A stretch of 64,000 bases of DNA. Source: Micromonospora echinospora. Lineage in GTDB: Bacteria; Actinomycetota; Actinomycetes; Mycobacteriales; Micromonosporaceae. Both the position numbers and the translations under genes were made by a program. Below the pieces are notes generated by a model, which made no database searches, was not told the DNA's origin, and saw only the letters and a program-made list of their open reading frames with translations. The DNA lies in contig NZ_JACHJC010000001.1 in NCBI RefSeq assembly GCF_014203425.1, positions 1,612,001 through 1,676,000 of the forward strand, read 5' to 3'. Position 1 is the first letter of the stretch; every line of letters starts with the position of its first letter. Shown in pieces: positions 60,560-64,000 of this stretch.

Positions 60560-60982
60560 ATGGTCACCAGTCCGATCCAGCAGCCGATCTCCGTGCTCTC
60601 CACCGCTCCCGGCGACCTGCGCGCCCTCGCGCGGGCCACCGGCGGCCCGCGCTGGCGGGAGCGCCTGCTCACCGACCTCGACCCCGTCCGGCAGGTCTTC
60701 ACCGAACACGTCCGCGTCACCGAGGGGCCGGGCGGTCACTACGCCGACCTGGTGCGTGCCGCGCCGCGGCTGCACCGGGGCGTACGCCTGCTGGTCGCCG
60801 AGCACGCCGCGATCCTGGCGGCGCTGGCCGCGCTCCAGCACGCGGTCCGGCTGCCCGGGGCGCCCGCTGCCCAGGTGCGCGCCCGCACCGTGGACCTGCT
60901 GCGCGCGCTCGACCGGCACCGGCGGCACGGCGCCGACCTGCTCTGGGAGGCGTACCAGGCCGACCTCGGCGGCGAGGACTGA
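60560..60982 (+). CDS. hemerythrin-like (HHE) domain protein
   Basis: Helical protein of 140 residues. Spaced His residues (EHVRVTEGPGGHYADLV, LHRGVRLLVAEHAAILAAL) and the C-terminal DRHRRHGADLLWEAYQADLGG match actinobacterial hemerythrin HHE proteins, which bind a di-iron centre for oxygen or redox sensing. ATG 60560 has GGGAGG 6 nt upstream. The His spacing is not a perfect match to characterised members, so iron binding is likely but unproven. Confidence 0.65.
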   Translation: MVTSPIQQPISVLSTAPGDLRALARATGGPRWRERLLTDLDPVRQVFTEHVRVTEGPGGHYADLVRAAPRLHRGVRLLVAEHAAILAALAALQHAVRLPGAPAAQVRARTVDLLRALDRHRRHGADLLWEAYQADLGGED

Positions 60983-61023
60983 GCCCGGGGGAACCGGCCG
61001 GGACGGGCCCGCGTCCAATCCGC

Positions 61024-61968
61024 ATGCGCCGCGTCGTCGCCCTGCTCGGGATCTCATTGCTGGCTCTCTCCGCGTGCGCCGAACCCGGTGGGGTTCCGGT
61101 GCGTACCTCGCCCACCGGCCCGGACCAGCGGCCCGCGTTCACCGAGCGGGCCGAGGAGGTCGCCGCCGGCTGGCGGCCCGGGCCGGGCTGGCGCGACGGG
61201 TACGTGCCGCTCCAGGACGCCACAGTGCTCACCGGCGACCCGGGCTTCACCGACGAGACGAAGGTGGCGTTCGGGGCCGGCTGGTACCGGGACCAGATCC
61301 CGATCCCGGCCGCTGTGCCGAAGGACGGCACCATCCGGTTCCCCGACGGCACACTGCGGGTGCCGCTGATGAGCGCCGCCGACGCGTACGCCCAGCTCCG
61401 CCAGGGCGACCCGCCGCCGTGCGACGGGCGCCCGGCCGCGCCGGACCCGGCCCCGACCGGGCGGCCCGGCCCGAACGACCCGGTGTCGACCTCGGCGCCG
61501 ACGCCGTGCGTCCCGCTCACCGTGACCGAGGTGCGGCTGGGCACCGCGCCGGTGTTGACCAGCCGGGGCCGTGCCGAGGTGCCCGCCTGGCTGTTCACCG
61601 TGGACGAGCTGGCCGTACCCGTGGCCCGGATCGCTGTCGCGCCGCGCGTGACCGGCCGGCCCCCCGGCGGCGCGGTGCCGGGCCGGCCGCTCCCGGCGGG
61701 CCTGGTGTCCGCGCAGGAGTTGCGGGCGGTCGAGGGCAACCGGATCGACTACGTGCTCGGCGTCGGCGCCTGCGACGGCCCGCCCACCCCGCTGGTGCTG
61801 GAACGGCCGGACGTGGTGGTGATCGGCGGCGCCGTGGTCACGTCCACCGGCACCTGCACCGCACAGCTCGTGCTGAAGCCGGTCAGCGTCACGCTCGACG
61901 CGCCGCTCGGCGGCCGGGCCGTGCTGGACGCCGCCAGCGGCGCCCCGCTCACCGTCCGGCCCGGCTGA
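61024..61968 (+). CDS. lipoprotein of unknown function
   Basis: Predicted lipoprotein of 314 residues: signal peptide VVALLGISLLALSACAE with lipobox LSAC. The mature protein is mostly beta-strand with two Pro/Gly-rich spacers, paired Cys in PPPCDGRP and PTPCVPL, and another pair in VGACDGPP and TGTCTAQL. I recognise no family. ATG 61024 is 41 bp after the hemerythrin-like gene. Surface localisation is the only supported statement. Confidence 0.75.
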   Translation: MRRVVALLGISLLALSACAEPGGVPVRTSPTGPDQRPAFTERAEEVAAGWRPGPGWRDGYVPLQDATVLTGDPGFTDETKVAFGAGWYRDQIPIPAAVPKDGTIRFPDGTLRVPLMSAADAYAQLRQGDPPPCDGRPAAPDPAPTGRPGPNDPVSTSAPTPCVPLTVTEVRLGTAPVLTSRGRAEVPAWLFTVDELAVPVARIAVAPRVTGRPPGGAVPGRPLPAGLVSAQELRAVEGNRIDYVLGVGACDGPPTPLVLERPDVVVIGGAVVTSTGTCTAQLVLKPVSVTLDAPLGGRAVLDAASGAPLTVRPG

Positions 61969-61971
61969 GCC

Positions 61972-63564
61972 TCACAGGATCCGCGGCACGTCGGTGCTGA
62001 TCGGCACCGGCAGCACGGTCGGCCGGTCCGCGGCCAGCGCGGCCGCGAGCGCCGCACCGAGCCCGTCCAGCGTGGTCACCTCACCGGCGCAGCCGTAGCC
62101 GTGCGCCACCGCCGTCACATCCAGCCCGGGCAGGTCCAGCGCGGGCACGCCCGGGGTGTGCTTGAGGTCGGCGAACGCCTTGAGGATCGCGTACTGCTGG
62201 TTCACCGGGACCACGACGGCGAGCGGTAGCCGCAGCCGCGCCGCCGTCCACAGCGCCTGCACCGAGTAGTGGAACGAACCGTCGCCGACCACCGCGACCA
62301 CCGGGCGGCAGCGCCCGGTGTCGCGTTCGGCGAGCGCCAGGCCGACCGCCGCCGGCAGCCCGAAGCCGAGGCCGCCGCTGGCCATCGTCAGGTACGAGCG
62401 AGGCCGCTCGATCGGCAGCCGGCGGCGCAGCGCGGCCAGGTTGGACGGCGACTCCTGCACCAGCACCCCGTCCGCCGGCCACGCGGCTGCCAGCGCGGCG
62501 AACAACGCGTCGGCGCTCGGCGGGTCGGTCGGCTCGGGCGGCGCCGGCTGCGGGCGCGGTGACGGCGCCGGCCGGTCGGTCGTCGGCAGCAGCTCCCGCA
62601 GCGCGGCCATGGTCAAGCGGGCGTCGCCGAGCAGGCTGTCCCCGACCGGGGCGCGGGCCGCCTCGTCCGGGTCGTCGGTGACGTGCAGCAGCCGCGCGTC
62701 GCCGGGCAGGTACTCGCCCGGCACGTGCGGGTAGTAGCGGAACACCGGCGCGCCCACCACCAGCACCACGTCGTGGCCGCGCAGCGCCTCCGACAGCGGC
62801 CCGATCGCGTACGGCAGCACGCCCCGGAAGTGCGGATGCCGCTCCGGGAACACGGCCCGCTCCGGCGCCGGGGCGGCCCAGACCGGGGCGGCCAGGTGCT
62901 CGGCCAGCGCGACCGCGTCGGGCCAGGCGTCCGACCGGTCCACCGCCGCGCCGAGCACCAGCGCCGGGGCGCGGGCGGCGGCCAGCGCGCCGGCGAAGCT
63001 CCGCAGCCGGTCCGGGTCCGCCGCGATCCGGGTGGCGACGGTACGCACCTGCGGCGGCGGGTCGGCCGGGCGGTCCCAGTCGTCCATCGGCAGGGAGAGG
63101 AAGACCGGGCCGGCCGGTGGCTGCACCGCCGAGGCGTACGCCCGCATGAAGGCGGCCGGGATGTCCTGCGCGCGGGCCGGCTCGTGGGCCCACTTGACGT
63201 ACGGCTGGGCCAGCTCGACCGCCCGAGGGCTGGCCAGGCGCGGCTCGATCAGCAGCATCTCGCGGGTCTGCTGGCCGGCGCTGACGATCAGCGGGGTCCG
63301 GTTGTGCCAGGCGGTGACCAGGTTGCCCATGCCGTTGCCGGTGCCCGGCGCGGTGTGCAGGTTGACGTGCGCGGGCCGGCCGGTGCCCTGGGCGTAGCCG
63401 TCGGCCATCGCGACCGCCGAGGCCTCCTGGAGCGCGTGCACGTAGTGGAAGTCGGTCGGGAACTCCTGGAGGAACGGCTCCTCGGTCGAGCCGGGGTTGC
63501 CGAAGACGGTGGTCAGCCCGAGCGCGCGCAGCAGGTCGTAGGTCGCCTCCCGCACCGTCGCCAT
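61972..63564 (-). CDS. mdlC: benzoylformate decarboxylase-like ThDP enzyme
   Basis: Thiamine-diphosphate decarboxylase of 530 residues. The N-terminal domain has TTVFGNPGSTEEPFLQEF and the ThDP-activating Glu in HALQEASAVAMADGYAQG, with HTAPGTGNGMGNL after it. The middle domain holds LVLGAAVDRSDAW; the C-terminal domain has the ThDP/Mg motif VVGDGSFHYSVQALWTAARL ending near VNQQYAILKAF. The nearest type is benzoylformate decarboxylase, but oxalyl-CoA or acetolactate-type relatives cannot be fully ruled out. ATG 63564 has GGAGG upstream. No mandelate genes are adjacent. Confidence 0.85.
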   Translation of the reverse strand: MATVREATYDLLRALGLTTVFGNPGSTEEPFLQEFPTDFHYVHALQEASAVAMADGYAQGTGRPAHVNLHTAPGTGNGMGNLVTAWHNRTPLIVSAGQQTREMLLIEPRLASPRAVELAQPYVKWAHEPARAQDIPAAFMRAYASAVQPPAGPVFLSLPMDDWDRPADPPPQVRTVATRIAADPDRLRSFAGALAAARAPALVLGAAVDRSDAWPDAVALAEHLAAPVWAAPAPERAVFPERHPHFRGVLPYAIGPLSEALRGHDVVLVVGAPVFRYYPHVPGEYLPGDARLLHVTDDPDEAARAPVGDSLLGDARLTMAALRELLPTTDRPAPSPRPQPAPPEPTDPPSADALFAALAAAWPADGVLVQESPSNLAALRRRLPIERPRSYLTMASGGLGFGLPAAVGLALAERDTGRCRPVVAVVGDGSFHYSVQALWTAARLRLPLAVVVPVNQQYAILKAFADLKHTPGVPALDLPGLDVTAVAHGYGCAGEVTTLDGLGAALAAALAADRPTVLPVPISTDVPRIL

Positions 63565-63673
63565 CGCCGGCTGCCTCCGTCCTCCATGCGGATGCCGGAG
63601 ACGGCCCGGTGCCCGGTTCCCCGACCAGCCGAATCTATCGGGCCGTAGCCGACTTTTCGGGCGCTTCCCACGC

Positions 63674-64000
63674 TCAGGGCAGCGGGAACGGCAGCTTGAT
63701 CCCGTCCAGCGCGCTCCCGCACTGGCACGCCCGCTCAGTCGGCAACGCGGCGACGGCGTCCAGCAGCAGCCCGCGCAGCCGGTCGGTGTTCTCGGCGAAG
63801 ACCCGGAACACCTCCTCGTGGGTGACCGACTCGCCCGCCTCGACACCCGCGTCCAGATCCGTCACCAGCGCGATCGACGTGTAGCAGAGTGCCAACTCGC
63901 GGGCCAGCACCGCCTCCGGGTGGCCGGTCATGTTGACGATCGTGCCGCCCATCGAGGCGAACCAGCGCGACTCCGCCCGCGTCGAGAAGCGCGGGCCCTC
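63674..64000 (-). CDS. mtnP: S-methyl-5'-thioadenosine phosphorylase, 5' part beyond window
   Basis: C-terminal 108 residues of a type II nucleoside phosphorylase that splits methylthioadenosine to adenine and methylthioribose-1-phosphate. Visible motifs are EGPRFSTRAESRW, SMGGTIVNMTGHPEAVLA, LCYTSIALVTDLDAGVEAG and CQCGSALDGIKLP. The start lies beyond base 64000. An internal ATG at 63952 is not the real start, because EGPRF upstream belongs to the domain. It belongs to methionine salvage, as does ahcY elsewhere in the window. Confidence 0.9.
   Translation of the reverse strand, partial: EGPRFSTRAESRWFASMGGTIVNMTGHPEAVLARELALCYTSIALVTDLDAGVEAGESVTHEEVFRVFAENTDRLRGLLLDAVAALPTERACQCGSALDGIKLPFPLP

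Overview
The window is a high-GC chromosomal segment from an actinomycete, most likely Micromonospora or a close relative (Micromonosporaceae). Support comes from the extreme GC bias, the many GTG starts, apparently leaderless mRNAs, the linked actinobacterial blocks mtrA-mtrB-lpqB-comF-hpf-secA and prfB-ftsE-ftsX-smpB-ssrA, and WXG100-type secretion substrates. I found no rRNA, tRNA, CRISPR array, insertion sequence or prophage.

Layout. 1-2.6 kb: an aldehyde dehydrogenase (cut by the left edge) and its GAF-domain regulator. 2.8-8.6 kb: a VanRS-like two-component system followed by a membrane acyltransferase-3 protein, a serine-racemase-like PLP enzyme, a D-Ala-D-Ala/D-Ser ligase homologue and a VanX-type dipeptidase. 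This resembles a glycopeptide-resistance or peptidoglycan-remodelling operon. Its acyltransferase is broken by a 19-bp tandem duplication. 8.7-13.7 kb: a secreted protein with two RlpA-like repeats, a putrescine/GABA catabolic pair and another aldehyde dehydrogenase. 13.8-21.0 kb: a polymorphic-toxin island with a deaminase/SUKH-like protein, a YbaB-like protein, a WXG100-like protein, a 1400-residue toxin and two paralogous immunity candidates. The toxin carries a papain-like deamidase domain and a C-terminal RelA/SpoT-type synthetase domain.

21.0-28.5 kb: endonuclease V, a membrane-anchored surface protein, then Trm112-like, SIS isomerase, CDF transporter, manA and ahcY. 28.6-32.0 kb: the efeUOB iron-uptake operon behind a DtxR/IdeR-like box. 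32.0-39.0 kb: an RDD protein and SpoIIM diverge, facing a five-gene minus-strand operon of membrane proteins, MoxR and DUF58 in which every junction overlaps by 4 nt. 39.2-45.0 kb: mtrAB-lpqB, comF and hpf. 45.1-50.4 kb: two double-domain GNAT genes and secA. 50.5-53.5 kb: an Rv3235-like protein, an excisionase-type HTH regulator with direct-repeat operators, a DUF6912-like protein and a membrane protein. 53.5-54.1 kb is noncoding and repeat-bearing. 54.1-60.4 kb: P5C dehydrogenase, PadR, prfB, ftsEX, smpB and tmRNA (ssrA). 60.5-64 kb: a hemerythrin-like protein, a lipoprotein, a benzoylformate decarboxylase-like ThDP enzyme and a partial MTA phosphorylase.

The most unusual parts are the toxin whose C-terminal domain keeps the spacing of the (p)ppGpp-synthetase catalytic residues, and the Van-like operon in which a membrane acyltransferase and a fold-type II serine-racemase-like enzyme appear to be fused. 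That arrangement recalls VanT, which uses an unrelated racemase fold.
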